A DNA stretch of 64,000 nucleotides, taken from contig CAMRHE010000055.1 in the NCBI GenBank assembly GCA_947044405.1, forward strand, positions 1,385,001 to 1,449,000, given 5' to 3'. Under the pieces are notes generated by a model. That model did not search any database, was not told the origin of the DNA, and saw nothing but the letters and a program-made list of their open reading frames with translations. The position numbers and the translations under genes are program-made. This document shows, piece by piece, positions 35,373 to 46,880 of this stretch; within the stretch, counting starts at the first letter, position 1; each line of letters opens with the position of its first letter. Origin of the DNA: Leptodactylus fallax (taxonomy: Eukaryota; Chordata; Amphibia; Anura; Leptodactylidae).

Positions 35373-35734
35373 ATGGCCTTTATTTTGTACTTTTGTTCTT
35401 GGTTTGGTTTTGTCGTCACCTCTGATATCCAGAACCCTTGTCTGTGGGATGGCAGGATTTGCTTTTTGTGGTGTGGAGATTGAGAATGTGGTATTGTCAA
35501 GGTTTCTGGGGGGGAGTGTGTTTTCTCACCATCAACCCATTTCTGTTTCAACCTTGAGCCCAAGTCTTAAACAGTTCAAGATGGTCTGGTTGCTAGGATA
35601 CACTGTCCGTCAGTAATGGAGTTGTTAGGTTGTGTATGCCTAGCAACCAGTCTCTATTGTGCATAAAACTGGATTGGCAGCAAAGAAGGTATTCCTGCTA
35701 TTCCTTGGTCTATTAGTCAGATATCCTGTTCCAA

Positions 35735-36428
35735 ATCATATAACCCTATATATCACATAGCTCAGCTTCTCTCCTCTATCATATAACCCTATATATCACA
35801 GAGCTCAGCTTCTCTCCTCTATCATATAACCTATATATTACATAGCTCAGCTTCTCTCCTCTATCATATAACCCTATATATCACAGAGCTCAGCTTCTCT
35901 CCTCTATCATATAACCCTATATATCACAGAGCTCAGCTTCTCTCCTCTATCATATAACCCTATATATCACAGAGCTCAGCTTCTCTCCTCTATCATATAA
36001 CCTATATATCACATAGCTCAGCTTCTCTCCTCTATCATATAACCCTATATATCACAGAGCTCAGCTTCTCTCCTCTATCATATAACCCTATATATCACAG
36101 AGCTCAGCTTCTCTCCTCTATCATATAACCCTATATATCACAGAGCTCAGCTTCTCTCCTCTATCCTATAACACTATATATCACAGAGCTCAGCTTCTCT
36201 CCTCTATCCTATAACCCTATATATCACAGAGCTCAGCTGCTCTCCTCTATCCTATATATCACAGAGCTCAGCTTCTCTCCTCTATCATATAACCCTATAT
36301 ATCACAGAGCTCAGCTTCTCTCCTCTATCACATAACCCTATATATCACAGAGCTCAGCTTCTCTCCTCTATCATATAACCCTATATATCACAGAGCTCAG
36401 CTTCTCTCCTCTATCATATAACCTTATA
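35735..36428. repeat. 41-bp satellite array, left part
   Basis: Unit 'tatatcacagagctcagctt' + 'ctctcctctatcatataaccc' (41 bp; a 40-bp form lacks one c). Every unit contains a GAGCTC hexamer. Copies are 90-100% identical, so homogenisation is recent. The array is interrupted by a Tc1-like transposon. Confidence 0.97.
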
Positions 36429-38075
36429 CAGTCATATGAAAAAGTTTGGGCACCCCTATTAATCTTAATCATTTTTAGTTCTAAATATTTGGGTGTTTGC
36501 AACAGCCATTTCAATTTGATATATCTAATAACTGATGGACACAGTAATATTTCAGGATTGAAATGAGGTTTATTGTACTAACAGAAAATGTGCAATATGC
36601 ATTAAACCAAAATTTGACCGGTGCAAAAATTTGGGTACCCTTATCATTTTATTGATTTGAATACTCCTAACTACTTTTTACTGACTTACTGAAGCACAAA
36701 ATTGGTTTTGTAACCTCACTGAGCTTTGAACTTCATAGCCAGGTGTATCCAATCATGAGAAAAGGTATTTAAGGTGGCCAATTGCAAGTTGTTCTCCTAT
36801 TTGAATCTCCTCTGAAGAGTGGCATCATGGGCTCCTCAAAACAACTCTCAAATGATCTGAAAACAAAGATTGTTCAACATAGTTGTTCAGGGGAAGGATA
36901 CAAAAAGTTGTCTCAGAGATTTAACCTGTCAGTTTCCACTGTGAGGAACATAGTAAGGAAATGGAAGACCACAGGGACAGTTCTTGTTAAGCCCAGAAGT
37001 GGCAGGCCAAGAAAAATATCAGAAAGGCAGAGAAGAAGAATGGTGAGAACAGTCAAGGACAATCCACAGACCACCTCCAAAGAGCTGCAGCATCATCTTG
37101 CTGCAGATGGTGTCACTGTGCATCGGTCAACAATACAGCACACTTTGCACAAGGAGAAGCTGTATGGGAGAGTGATGCGAAAGAAGACGTTTCTGAAAGC
37201 ACGCCACAAACAGTCGCCTGAGGTATGCAAAAGCACATTTGGACAAGCCAGCTTCATTTTGGAAGAAGGTCCTGTGGACTGATGAAACAAAGATTGAGTT
37301 GTTTGGTCATACAAAAAGGCGTTATGCATGGCGTCAAAAAAACACAGCATTCCAAGAAAAACACTTGCTACCCACTGTAAAATTTGGTGGAGGTTCCATC
37401 ATGCTTTGGGGCTGTGTGGCCAATGCCGGCACCGGGAATCTTGTTAAAGTTGAGGGTCGCATGGATTCAACTCAGTATCAGCAGATTCTTGAGAATAATG
37501 TACAAGAATCAGTGACGAATTTGAAGTTACGCCGGGGATGGAGATTTCAGCAAGACAATGATCCAAAACACAGCTCCAAATCTACTCAGGCATTCATGCA
37601 GAGGAACAATTACAATGTTCTGGAATGGCCATCCCAGTCCCCAGACCTGAATATCATTGAACATCTGTGGGATCATTTGAAGCGGGCTGTCCATGCTCGG
37701 CGACCATCAAACTTAACTGAACTGGAATTGTTTTGTAAAGAGGAATGGTCAAAAATACCTTCATCCAGGATCCAGGAACTGATTAAAAGCTACAGGAAGC
37801 GACTAGAGGCTGTTATTTTTGCAAAAGGAGGATCTACTAAATATTAATGTCACTTTTCTGTTGAGGTGCCCATACTTTTGCACCGGTCAAATTTTGGTTT
37901 AATGCATATTGCACATTTTCTGTTAGTACAATAAACCTCATTTCAATCCTGAAATATTACTGTGTCCATCAGTTATTAGATATATCAAATTGAAATGGCT
38001 GTTGCAAACACCCAAATATTTAGAACTAAAAATGATTAAGATTAATAGGGGTGCCCAAACTTTTTCATATGACTG
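36429..38075 (+). mobile_element. Tc1-like DNA transposon with long (~210 bp) TIRs
   Basis: 1,647 bp between TA target duplications (36427-36428 and 38076-38077), inserted inside the 41-bp satellite. TIRs start CAGTCATATGAAAAAGTTTG and stay near-perfect inverses for about 210 bp (36429-36640 against 37866-38075), the IR/DR-type long-repeat architecture. The left flank 'accttaTA' plus right flank 'TAtatcac' rebuild a normal satellite unit, confirming insertion at a TA. Confidence 0.95.
36827..37847 (+). pseudogene. Tc1-like DD34E transposase, one frameshift
   Basis: The ATG at 36827 opens MGSSKQLSNDLKTKIVQHSC with paired helix-turn-helix segments (LSQRFNLSVSTVRNIVRKW and the TIQHTL helix) and a GRPRK AT-hook-like motif between them. 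The frame is lost between 37222 and 37227, after KQSPE, and continues one frame over from AKAHLDKPASFW to the TAA at 37845. The catalytic triad is all present: D in LWTDETK, D in QQDNDPKH, E in NIIEHLWDHLK, with 34 residues between the second D and E. The two parts total about 338 residues, the normal family length, so the lesion is a single small indel. In vivo this copy cannot make full-length enzyme. Confidence 0.92.
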
Positions 38076-38077
38076 TA

Positions 38078-39760
38078 TATCACAGAGCTCAGCTTCTCTC
38101 CCCATCATATAACCTATATATCACAGAGCTCAGCTTCTCTCCTCTATCCTATAACCCTATATATCACATAGCTCAGCTTCTCTCCTCCATCATATAACCT
38201 ATATATCACATAGCTCAGCTTATCTCTATCATATAACCCTATATATCACAGAGCTCAGCTTCTCTCCTCTATCATATAACCTATATATCACAGAGCTCAG
38301 CTTCTCTCCTCTATCATATAACCTATATATCACAGAGCTCAGCTTCTCTCCTCTATCCTATAACCTATATATCACAGAGCTCAGCTTCTCTCCTCTATCA
38401 TATAACCCTATATATCACAGAGCTCAGCTTCTCTCCTCTATCATATAACCCTATATATCACAGAGCTCAGCTTCTCTCCTCTATCCTATAACCCTATATA
38501 TCACAGAGCTCAGCTTCTCTCCTCTATCATATAACCCTATATATCACAGAGCTCAGCTTCTCTCCTCTATCCTATAACCCTATATATCACAGAGCTCAGC
38601 TTCTCTCCTCCATCCTATAACCCTATATATCACAGAGCTCAGCTTCTCTCCTCTATCATATAACCTTATATATCACAGAGCTCAGCTTCTCTCCTCTATC
38701 ATATAACCCTGTATATCACAGAGCTCAGCTTCTCTCTTCTATCATATACCCCTATATATCACAGAGCTCAGCTTCTCTCCTCTATCCTATAACCCTATAT
38801 ATCACAGAGCTCAGCTTCTCTCCTCTATCCTATAACCCTATATATCACAGAGCTCAGCTTCTCTCCTTCTATCATATAACCCTATAGATCACAGAGCTCA
38901 GCTTCTCTCCTCTATCCTATATCCCTATATATCACAGAGCTCAGCTTCTCTCCTCTATCCTATAACCCTATATATCACAGAGCTCAGCTTCTCTCCTCTA
39001 TCATATAACCCTATATATCACAGAGCTCAGCTTCTCTCCTATATCATATAACCTTATATATCACAGAGCTCAGCTTCTCTCCTCTATCATATAACTCTAT
39101 ATATCACAGAGCTCAGCTTCTCTCCTCTATCCTATAACCCTATATATCACAGAGCTCAGCTTCTCTCCTCTATCATATAACCCTATATATCACAGAGCTC
39201 AGCTTCTCTCCTCTATCCTATAATTCTATATATCACAGAGCTCAACTTCTCTCCTCCATCCTATAACCCTATATATCACAGAGCTCAGCTTCTCTCCTCT
39301 GTCCTATAACCCTATATATCACAGAGCTCAGCTTCTCTCCTCTGTCATATAACCCTATATATCACAGAGCTCAGCTTCTCTCCTCTATCCTATAATTCTA
39401 TATATCACAGAGCTCAGCTTCTCTCCCTCTATCCTATAACCCTATATATCACAGAGCTCAGCTTCTCTCCTCTATCCTATAACCCTATATATCACAGAGC
39501 TCAGCTTCTCTCCTCTATCCTATAACCCTATATATCACACAGCCCAGCTTCTCTCCTCTATCCTATAACCCTATATATCACAGAGCTCAGCTTCTCTCCT
39601 CTATCATATAACCCTGTATATCACAGAGCTCAGCTTCTCTCCTCTATCATATAACCCTGTATATCACAGAGCTCAGCTTCTCTCCTCTATCCTATAATTC
39701 TATATATCACAGAGCTCAGCTTTTCTCCCTTATCATATAATCTCCTATATATCATTTGAC
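38078..39760. repeat. 41-bp satellite array, right part
   Basis: Continuation of the array at 35735-36428 with the same unit and variants ('tatcctataaccc', 'tataattcta', 'tcctccatc'). About 40 copies here, ending in degenerate 'ctcccttatcatataatctc' at 39725-39760. Confidence 0.97.
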
Positions 39761-39789
39761 AGGTTCCCTTTGATACACATTTTACATTT

Positions 39790-40255
39790 CTTGAGCAAGT
39801 AGGGTTTGCGCCCTTGCCTATGTGAAGACCTACGACTCTGTATACAAATAAAAACTTTACCGAAGTGACATTTTCCCTTTTCGCGTTGCTGCCAGCAGAC
39901 GAGATGAAATTACTCACGGAGGGCGCGTGCGGCGAATGTTTGACAACTGATCATTATGTTATTAGGGGAATTCTATCAGTAACACAACATGATCTGTGTT
40001 TCCAGCACTCGGTGTCATTGCTGAGTTATGCATAAATGGCAGCTCCTCAGATTTAAAAGAAATATACAGTGCTTTATATCAGGATGTATGTCTCCCCCCG
40101 GGGACGCCGCTGCCGTTTGATCTATTTTTGATTAAAATGTAAAAATTAAAAATTAAATCAAATGGTAGTAACGCTCCTGAGGGAGAACATACTTCAGTTA
40201 TGAAGTATTCCCAGTAGTAACCTGGGGAGTCTTACAGCTGTATTGTCTCATCTGT
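39790..40255. promoter_or_regulatory. Candidate conserved noncoding element next to the satellite
   Basis: High-complexity block with 'ttatgcataa' palindrome (40026-40035), 'agcagacgagatgaaattac', 'ctgatcattatgttattagg' and AT-rich 'tgattaaaatgtaaaaatta'. No TIRs, no period, no exon. The texture suits a developmental enhancer; conservation is untested. Confidence 0.45.
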
Positions 40256-40259
40256 AGGT

Positions 40260-40919
40260 GGTCTTTTTATGTCAAACATAATTAAAATAAATTGCAGTTA
40301 GAAAGCCCATACCCCGACATGGAGATTTATGAGCAGCCTGCCACCTGCATGTACATGCAATGTAAAGCTGGGAGGTAGAACACAGAGGAGATCCCTGCTC
40401 TCCTATCATACCGTATCGCACAAGTATGGAACACATCACCCGAAGCCCCCGTGTCCCTTCCCCATATTGACCGTTTGACACCTTGAACTTCCGGACCTGG
40501 ACTTAATGTATGTGAATGTTGCACACTCCATTACCTAAAGGATGTAAAGGGGCATCTGGCTCAGAAAGTATGTTATGTGACTAGAGACAAGTATACCATA
40601 TTCTCAAGTGACCACAAAGAGCATCTCTCAACCAAGTAGGTCATTATTCATTACATTGATTTAGATTGGAATGGTGTAATGCCTCATTTTTCCTGTGGTG
40701 GTGCTGCATGGAAATTGAATACTTCGGGTCTCATTGGCAGGCTATACCAGCATCAGTGTATTGTTGAAGCCGGTACATCTGGCTAGCACACGGGCCGTGT
40801 TTCATGGGTGAAAGACTGTCGTGTGCTGCTGCCATAAAGCACATTGGGCCTGTAATCTGATTGCTGTATTGGTACACACAGAGCATGTCAATGTCCCCAA
40901 TCCAGTGCAGCCGAACTGC
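40260..40919. other. Intergenic, no gene seen
   Basis: Overlapping frames on both strands (for example 40272-40481 and 40731-41009 minus) have no supporting splice or domain evidence. Confidence 0.4.
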
Positions 40920-41251
40920 GCATGCACCAATTGGGTCACAGTACTCCCAGAAGTTATGGGGCTGCTCCGCCTCTTCACTGAATACCAAGAACAGCGCCAT
41001 GCATATCATAGTGGCCGTGCTTGGTATTGCCTCTCAACCCCTTTCACTTGAATGGGACTGAGCTGCTGCTGTATTATGTGACAACGAATGTGACATTAGC
41101 ACAGGTAAGATACCGCAGCATTTGTGAATGCTGCAGCCTCTTCAATCATCTGATCTATGGGAGACCCTGATGTTAGTCCCTCATTGATCACAGGAGTATA
41201 ACCTAGCATAAGGATAGGTCATCGATATATAAGTCCCGGAAAACCGCTATA
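40920..41251. mobile_element. TTAA-type element, GATGACCTATCC core family (right part)
   Basis: 'cactgaataccaagaacagc', 'cgtgcttggtattgcctctc' and terminal 'aaggataggtcatcgatata' match the copies at 12193 and 30854. The left terminus is not clear. Confidence 0.65.
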
Positions 41252-41436
41252 GACTGAGGCCCCATGTAGCGAAGACGCAGCGTTTCTGCTGCTGCTGCAT
41301 AAATGGCGCAGCAAAAAACACTACGTTTTACAGCACCTGCAAATTGAATGGAATACTAGCTAATCCCATCCACATTGCAGAAAAAAAATCTACAGCGTTT
41401 TTTGCTGCGTTTCGCCATGTGGGGCATTAGTCTTAG
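41251..41436. mobile_element. GAGGCCCCACGTTGC-type fold-back MITE
   Basis: 'agactgaggccccatgtagc' to 'gccatgtggggcattagtct', inverse termini; GCAGCGTTT/AAACGCAGC arms inside. 186 bp. Confidence 0.85.
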
Positions 41437-41661
41437 GCTGAGGCCCCACGTAGCAGAAAAACTGCTTTTTTTGTTGCAGATCTTGCTGTGGTTTTTTGAG
41501 CCAAAGCCAGGAGTGGATTGAGCAGAAGGGAGAAGTATAAGAACTTCCGATATATTTCCCATTCCATCTGTGGCCACTACTAGGTTTGGCTCAAAAAAAA
41601 AAAAAAAACTGCAACAAAAAAAAAAAATTTGCTTTTCCCACAGTGTGAAGTCTCAGCCTTA
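41433..41661. mobile_element. GAGGCCCCACGTTGC-type fold-back MITE, tandem neighbour
   Basis: 'ttaggctgaggccccacgta' to 'gtgaagtctcagccttaaag'. The arms share 'ttgagccaaagccaggagtg' against 'gccactactaggtttggctc', a subfamily also found at 42073 and 49971. It directly abuts the previous element. Confidence 0.85.
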
Positions 41662-41898
41662 AAGTGGTCTATCAATATCTACAACTCTCTAATACACTGT
41701 GAGACCCATAAACTAATATGGTGTAACTTAGACAAGACAGCCTTAAACTGTAACAGATTTTCCAAGGTATTCCGAACTTGTGATGCAGTGTTTACAGTTT
41801 TGCACTATTTTGCATTTTAGACACGACAAGCTCAAAAACCGCAGTAAAATCTGCAACAAAAAGAAAGCAGCTTTTTCACAACATGGGACCTCAACCTT

Positions 41899-42060
41899 AG
41901 GGTATGTTCACACTGTTTTTTTGCAGGTGGATTTTTGGGGCAGAATGTGCTTCAAAATCTGCCTCAAAAACACCTCCCAACTCTCTCACTCTTTCAAGAT
42001 TTTCCCTCTAGCTGATCTGTTTCAGCTAGAGGGGTAAAAAAAAACAAAAAAAACGCCATT
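41899..42060. mobile_element. 'GTATGTTCACACTG'-type nonautonomous element
   Basis: Starts 'ttagggtatgttcacactgt' with 'gcaggtggatttttggggca' inside; related to 42222-42514 in reverse. The right terminus is eroded. Confidence 0.55.
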
Positions 42061-42072
42061 ATCTATCTTCGG

Positions 42073-42221
42073 TTAAGGCCCCACATTGCAGTGTTTTTTG
42101 TTGCAGGTTTTACTGCGTTTATTTGAGCCAAAGTCAGGAGTGATGGCAAATATAATGGCTCAAAAAACCACAGCAAAATCTGCAACAAAAACTGCTGCAT
42201 TTCCGCAATGTGGGGCCTTCA
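42073..42221. mobile_element. AGGCCCCACATTGC fold-back MITE, 149 bp
   Basis: 'ttaaggccccacattgcagt' to 'cgcaatgtggggccttcagg'; arms 'ttatttgagccaaagtcagg' and 'aatggctcaaaaaaccacag'. Compact minimal member. Confidence 0.85.
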
Positions 42222-42514
42222 GGTGGATTCCGCGTTGCAAAGCCCATTGAAATGAATGAGAGGCGAAAAAAATGCTAGTGTTTTTTGTTTTTTTACAGTA
42301 TTTTATTTTTTTTGCAAAAATTGCTAGTGGTTTTTTTTTTTCCGCCTCCCATTCATTCCAATGGTCATGAAGCTTTTACTTGAAAAATCAGCTAGAGGAA
42401 AAAATCAGCTACTGACTCCCATTGAAACGAATGGAGAGTTGGAAGGTGGATTTTGAGGCAGATTCCACTTCCAAATATGCATGCGAAAAAAACTGAATGT
42501 GAACATACCCTTAA
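42222..42514. mobile_element. 'GAATGTGAACATACCCTTA'-ended element
   Basis: 'gtggattccgcgttgcaaag' at left and 'tgaatgtgaacataccctta' at right; internal 'cattgaaatgaatgagaggc' pairs with 'gcctcccattcattccaatg'. Confidence 0.65.
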
Positions 42515-42589
42515 TGGTGGGTAAAAAAAAAAGTACAAAAATATGTAAGAGAAACAAAGCTAAACCTAAGGTTCCCATAAAATCCTATC

Positions 42590-43350
42590 ATTTCCCCTTA
42601 GATGAAAGAAACGATTGTGATTATGATCCCCTCCAAATCTACAAATGAACATTAAGCCCTGCCGCGTCTACGTTCTGGAGCGTCTTCCGATATTAAAATA
42701 AGGAGGAATTTGCAAACGACTTTCCATTTTTAAAACTGAGTAAATTTGAACAAGGGGTAAAGTTCCCTTTACGGCTCATCCGCTGCGACAACAGATTTGA
42801 AGGCTCGGATTGTACCATTTTGTAACCCCAGGGCTTGTTCATTAGATTATACTGCTCCCTATCTGGCTGGTACGATATCCGCGCCATTAATAATTAGAGC
42901 CGCGTCTGTAGATTATTTTGGTAATTACCGTTCATAAAAAGACTATTGAGAATGATCACAAATGTGACTTTGTCTTTTATGGTTTTGCTTTCATAGTTAA
43001 TAACAGATGTTTGAGATTCTTTACTTCAACAATTTATATCGTATTCGGCGCAGCTTCAAACACCTTAAAATAATGACTCCAGGGTAATAATCCCTAATAC
43101 TCTGCAAATTGCCAGGGAAAGTGTTCAAAGTTTAGGCAATGAACAGGAGCGTGGTTCTGCTAAATTATGAATAGAATCCTCGGGAGGGTAAAACATATAC
43201 CTCACATATTAATTACATTAATGCAAAGTAGCTCGCCCGCACCGCGCCAAGCAAAATACTAATGTGAACCCGCACGCTCCTTGATAAAGGGACATTATTT
43301 CCATTTAATAGACCCTTGTAGGCAATAAATATACTGCAGCGATGCTATGA
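42590..43350. promoter_or_regulatory. Candidate conserved noncoding cluster
   Basis: The longest repeat-free, high-complexity block downstream of the gene. Homeodomain-type sites include TAATTA at 42891-42896, the palindrome GTAATTAC at 42921-42928 and 'atattaattacattaatgca' at 43206-43225, running into a POU-like ATGCAAA. CG-containing words ('cgcccgcaccgcgccaag') are retained in AT-rich DNA. No frame or splice structure. By synteny it would lie in the EBF3 regulatory domain (inference). Confidence 0.55.
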
Positions 43351-43639
43351 GATCCAGGTAGAGAAGCTGTTTGCAATTCTATTTATCTGCTTTTTTTAGG
43401 CCAATATGGCCGCCCTTACTGCTTCGGCAGGGATTGTCTTCCAGGTTTCTTAGAATGTTGTATTGCAAATCTGTCCCGGTATGCCGGGCTGCCATCAAGA
43501 ATTTTTGGACCCCCTATAGACAAATTGTGTTGCCCATTTTCCCCTGGAGTATTATCGTTTCTTGCCCCATATAAGAGAGGTGGGCTACATGACTAGAGTG
43601 GAGGGAGTCTGGGCAAGAGGATTGAATATTCAGAGACCT

Positions 43640-43976
43640 CAGACCAGTGTTTCCCAACTTTTTTCAGATTCAGGTATCCCTGTAAAAAAAACATTTTATG
43701 GGACATACGTAGCAAATAATAGAGGTATATCACCCGGCACAGTATAATGCTCCCCAGAGGCCCCCACACAGTATAATGCACCCCATTAGAGCTGTGACTG
43801 GGCCCCTAGCAGCAGTCCATCCCTTGCTCCCATCCCTCTCTATATATTTATGAAACTCTTTATATCGCGGTCCTACGCGAGTTATCCCACAACAGTCCCA
43901 TCCGCAGCAAAAACGGCTGGAATCCACAGCAATATGTGACATGCTGCAGATGACAAACTTTACATTACAAACAAAA
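43640..43976. other. Interspersed repeat fragment
   Basis: 'cagaccagtgtttcccaact' through 'cagtataatgctccccagag', 'gcccccacacagtataatgc' is repetitive (also 'cagtacaatgtgctccac' at 22725) and noncoding. Confidence 0.5.
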
Positions 43977-44031
43977 TTAAAGAGGTTTTCCATGCTAATT
44001 TTTTAGTCTTTTAATTAGGCCGGGGGGGGGG

Positions 44032-44062
<31 letters not shown>

Positions 44063-44322
44063 CACACTCAGCTGTCCCTGGTGCTCCGGTGTCCTCCCAG
44101 CGCAGTTTGGTCCTGCTCCACGGATGTCATCTTTTGCAGTTTGGCCTCAACGGTCACATATGGCAGGGACCTCAGCCGGAAGAAAACAATGGAGCTGCAG
44201 GACAGAACCGCACTGGGAGACACCAGGGACAGGGGAGTATGTTTTTTTTTTTTGTTTTGTTTTTTTCCACCCTCCCCAGCCTAATTAAAAAAAAAAATTT
44301 TTAGTCTAGACAACCCCTTTAA
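43977..44322. mobile_element. TTAA-ended MITE with G13 and A26 homopolymers
   Basis: TTAAAGAGGTTTTCCATGCT and 'gtctagacaacccctttaa' with TTAA edges; inner arms 'ttttttagtcttttaattag' and 'cctaattaaaaaaaaaaa', 'ggtgctccggtgtcctccca' and 'actgggagacaccaggg'. A G run at 44022-44034 sits beside an A run at 44036-44061. Confidence 0.85.
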
Positions 44323-44564
44323 ACAAATTTCATTGTCATGCTTTGAAAAAACCTTCAACACTATGTGTTTTTCTCGATGGGTTTTTCAAAGTGTATCAAT
44401 GGAATTTGTATAAATCCCATCCACTTCAATGTAGTTCAGCCACCAGAGATTTAGCAGCAACTTCATAGAGGCTAACTCACTGCAAACTCACCACGTTTGT
44501 CTTTTTATTTGCAGAAACCAGTAATGAATTGGATCGATCCATCCCCACATATGATGCTACAGAC

Positions 44565-44935
44565 AAAAGTAATAGCAATACCAGTACTACGTGTCCTTTA
44601 TATCCAGGACACACAGGATTGTTGTGACTATAGATAGAACCAGCATACTGTTGCTGGCTTTGAGTTAAGAGTTGGTTGGGGTTAATATTAGAGACAACAG
44701 TGTGTGTGTTCTGAAGAGAGAGAGCTCACACAGAGAGATGCTACAGTAATTGCAATAACAGTACAATGTGTCCTTTATATCCAGGACACACAGGATTGTT
44801 GTGACTACACAAAAACAGCATACTGTTGTTGGCTTTGCATTGAGAGCAGGTTAGGGTTAATATTAGAGACAATGCTGTGCATTCTGAAGAGGGAGAGGCC
44901 ACACAGAAGAGGAGAGCATGTAACTAGGAAAGCAA
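44565..44935 (+). repeat. ~185-bp tandem duplication
   Basis: 'gtgtcctttatatccaggac' + 'acacaggattgttgtgacta' occurs at 44589 and 44768; then 'cagcatactgttgctggctt' with 'gggttaatattagagacaa' follows in both. The two copies are about 90% alike, oriented head to tail. Confidence 0.9.
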
Positions 44936-45049
44936 AGCCCTGCCTTACTTCCTGTAATCTGTCTCTGTGTCTCTGCTGCTAGAGATGGACTCCACATGAC
45001 AACACTTTAGCAGAGAAACAAAAACAACAACGCCGAGCAGCACATAGGG

Positions 45050-45590
45050 TAATATTGTTTTACAAAAAGTTATGGTGATAGTAGTGAATGACACAATGAA
45101 ATTGTGTTATAAAGATGGAATATATAGGGTGACTAGGACGTGTCCACTATTAGAGGTTGAGAGTTGGTGGATGAACATAGGGTGTGAGTTCACAGTATAC
45201 GAGCATACAATTGATGGGGTCTGGTGTATGCCAATGTCCCCTCAATTGGTCCGCTCCTGCGATGATAATTCTGTGAATTTAGAACACCAGTATTGATGGA
45301 CTCTCACCTTGTTGAAAAATGTAATCACAAATGATAAAGTGGACCGGTCCAATATACGTCACGGTATGTGGGAGCTGCGGAGCCTCTAAGCGTCAGGATC
45401 TCTTGGATCCAGGTGGCAAATAGATGGGTAGGAGGAAATCCGAAAAAAGGAGGTAGGTAGACCGCGCTTCACTCAAGATGCTTTATTAAACTCAATATCA
45501 CACAACGAGTTTCAAGGAAATAGAGTCCTCTTTATAAAGTGTATATGAGACAGCCTGGAGCTAAAGGCTAATATCTTTAAAGATATTAGC
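45050..45590. repeat. Interspersed repeat fragment
   Basis: Contains 'caatatcacacaacgagttt' + 'caaggaaatagagtcctctt', a motif pattern that I associate with dispersed frog repeats; no coding capacity. Low certainty on family. Confidence 0.4.
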
Positions 45591-45591
45591 C

Positions 45592-46500
45592 TGGAAAACC
45601 CCTTTAAGAGTTGGTAAATTTGACACCCAGAACTCATTATACAGTATTCATTGTCCACCTCCTGGCTGTCTGGTAGACCTTTATCAACCAATCACATCAT
45701 GGAAATTATCACAACAGTAGAGGATGAGGATGTTGTTCTTGTAGCAGGCAGTGACCTCTTCACACCCTTGGTAATGGGAAGGTGCTCATACATGTAAAAA
45801 TAAAACTATTACTATGTGTCTGAACAATTGGTTCTGTTTATTACCTAAATATAGGTCATGAATATCTTTAGCCTGGAAACCCCCTTTAAGAAATGGTATA
45901 TATGATACCCAAGACTGGCTATACAGCATTTATTGTCCACCTTCTGTCTGTTTGGTAGAACTTTATCAGCCAATTCGTTCCCGGAAATGATCACAGCAGT
46001 AGAGAATGAGGATGTTGATCTTGTAGCAGGCAGTGACCTCCTCCCACCCTTGGTAATGGGAAGGTTTCCATACATATAACAATACAACTATTACCATAGG
46101 TTTGCACTAGCATTGCCTCTCTGTTGTTCAGGTCTGTAGGGAGATCCAAAAAATGAAGAGGTGGACCTCTAAAACAGCAATAACACACGTAGACCAACGA
46201 ACCCCATTATAGTCAATGGGGCCCATTGGTCTCAGTGTGTTTTCGCTATTTTATTTGTCCATCTCTCCATTGTTCGGGTCCCTATGTCCTTGGGTATCCA
46301 TCATTATAAAACTGAAACTGGCAAAAAAAAAAAAGTCCTCCATGCAGGACTTTTTCCTCTGCCAATTTTCGGCAGACATTTTGACAGAGTCTCCAATAGA
46401 GACTTCAGCATAGATGTGAACGTAACCCTACTATGTGTCTGAACAATTGGTTCTGTTCATGACCTAAGGATAGGTCATCCATATCTCTAGCCTGGAAAAG
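45592..46500. repeat. Diverged ~285-bp tandem duplication with partial third copy
   Basis: 'cctggaaaacccctttaaga' at 45590 and 'cctggaaaccccctttaaga' at 45873 start two copies sharing 'gtccacctcctggctgtctg', 'gatgaggatgttgttcttgt', 'gcaggcagtgacctc' and 'ggtaatgggaaggt'. 'actatgtgtctgaacaattgg' at 45812 recurs at 46428 with 'ctagcctggaaaa' at 46485. A different AAACAATTCCC-type insertion separates copies 2 and 3. Confidence 0.8.
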
Positions 46501-46529
46501 AACTATTGTCCCTTTATTCGGAGACACCA

Positions 46530-46880
46530 ATAAAGTATTGGCTCGCTCAGTAGAAACTCGTTTTCGCTCACACCAGTTCTCTGTGTCCGCTCCGACTTGT
46601 AAACTTATTAAATTATCATAATAAACTTATCAGACTGAACGGCGAGGACTGCCGCGGTTTAGAAATTCGACTTCTGGTGATGACTCGGAATGTCATTGAG
46701 GAATTAAATACAAACTCCAGGAAGCAATTGAGAACTGTCGAAGTTTCTAGTCAGGCAAATAAATTGGATTTAAGTATATTACAGTCATAATCTTTTTTTT
46801 TCACCTCTCTCCAGACAGACTTTGTACATTGAGAAATAAGAATGTATTCTTAGACAAATCTTGACCTGAGGGAAAAGGCA
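46530..46880. promoter_or_regulatory. Candidate conserved noncoding element
   Basis: Repeat-free complex block ('taaattatcataataaactt', 'ctgccgcggtttagaaattc', 'gaggaattaaatacaaactc', 'caggcaaataaattggattt'). Same enhancer-like texture as 42590-43350; no exon. Confidence 0.45.

Larger units (their letters stand above)
33347..35390 (+). other. Probable 3' UTR of the C10orf143-like gene
   Basis: After the TAG the first convincing polyadenylation signal is AATAAA at 35367-35372, followed by T/GT-rich DNA ('ttttgtacttttgttcttgg'). That would make a 2-kb 3' UTR containing a fold-back MITE (34749-35090) and a poly(A) run (34025-34046). Earlier cleavage is possible; sequence alone cannot decide. 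Confidence 0.4.

Noticed and set aside
36782..36826. Upstream extension of the Tc1-like transposase
   Set aside because: It begins at TTG; the ATG at 36827 matches the usual family start.
35735..39760. CRISPR array
   Set aside because: Units are contiguous with no unique spacers; the host is a vertebrate; simple 41-bp satellite.
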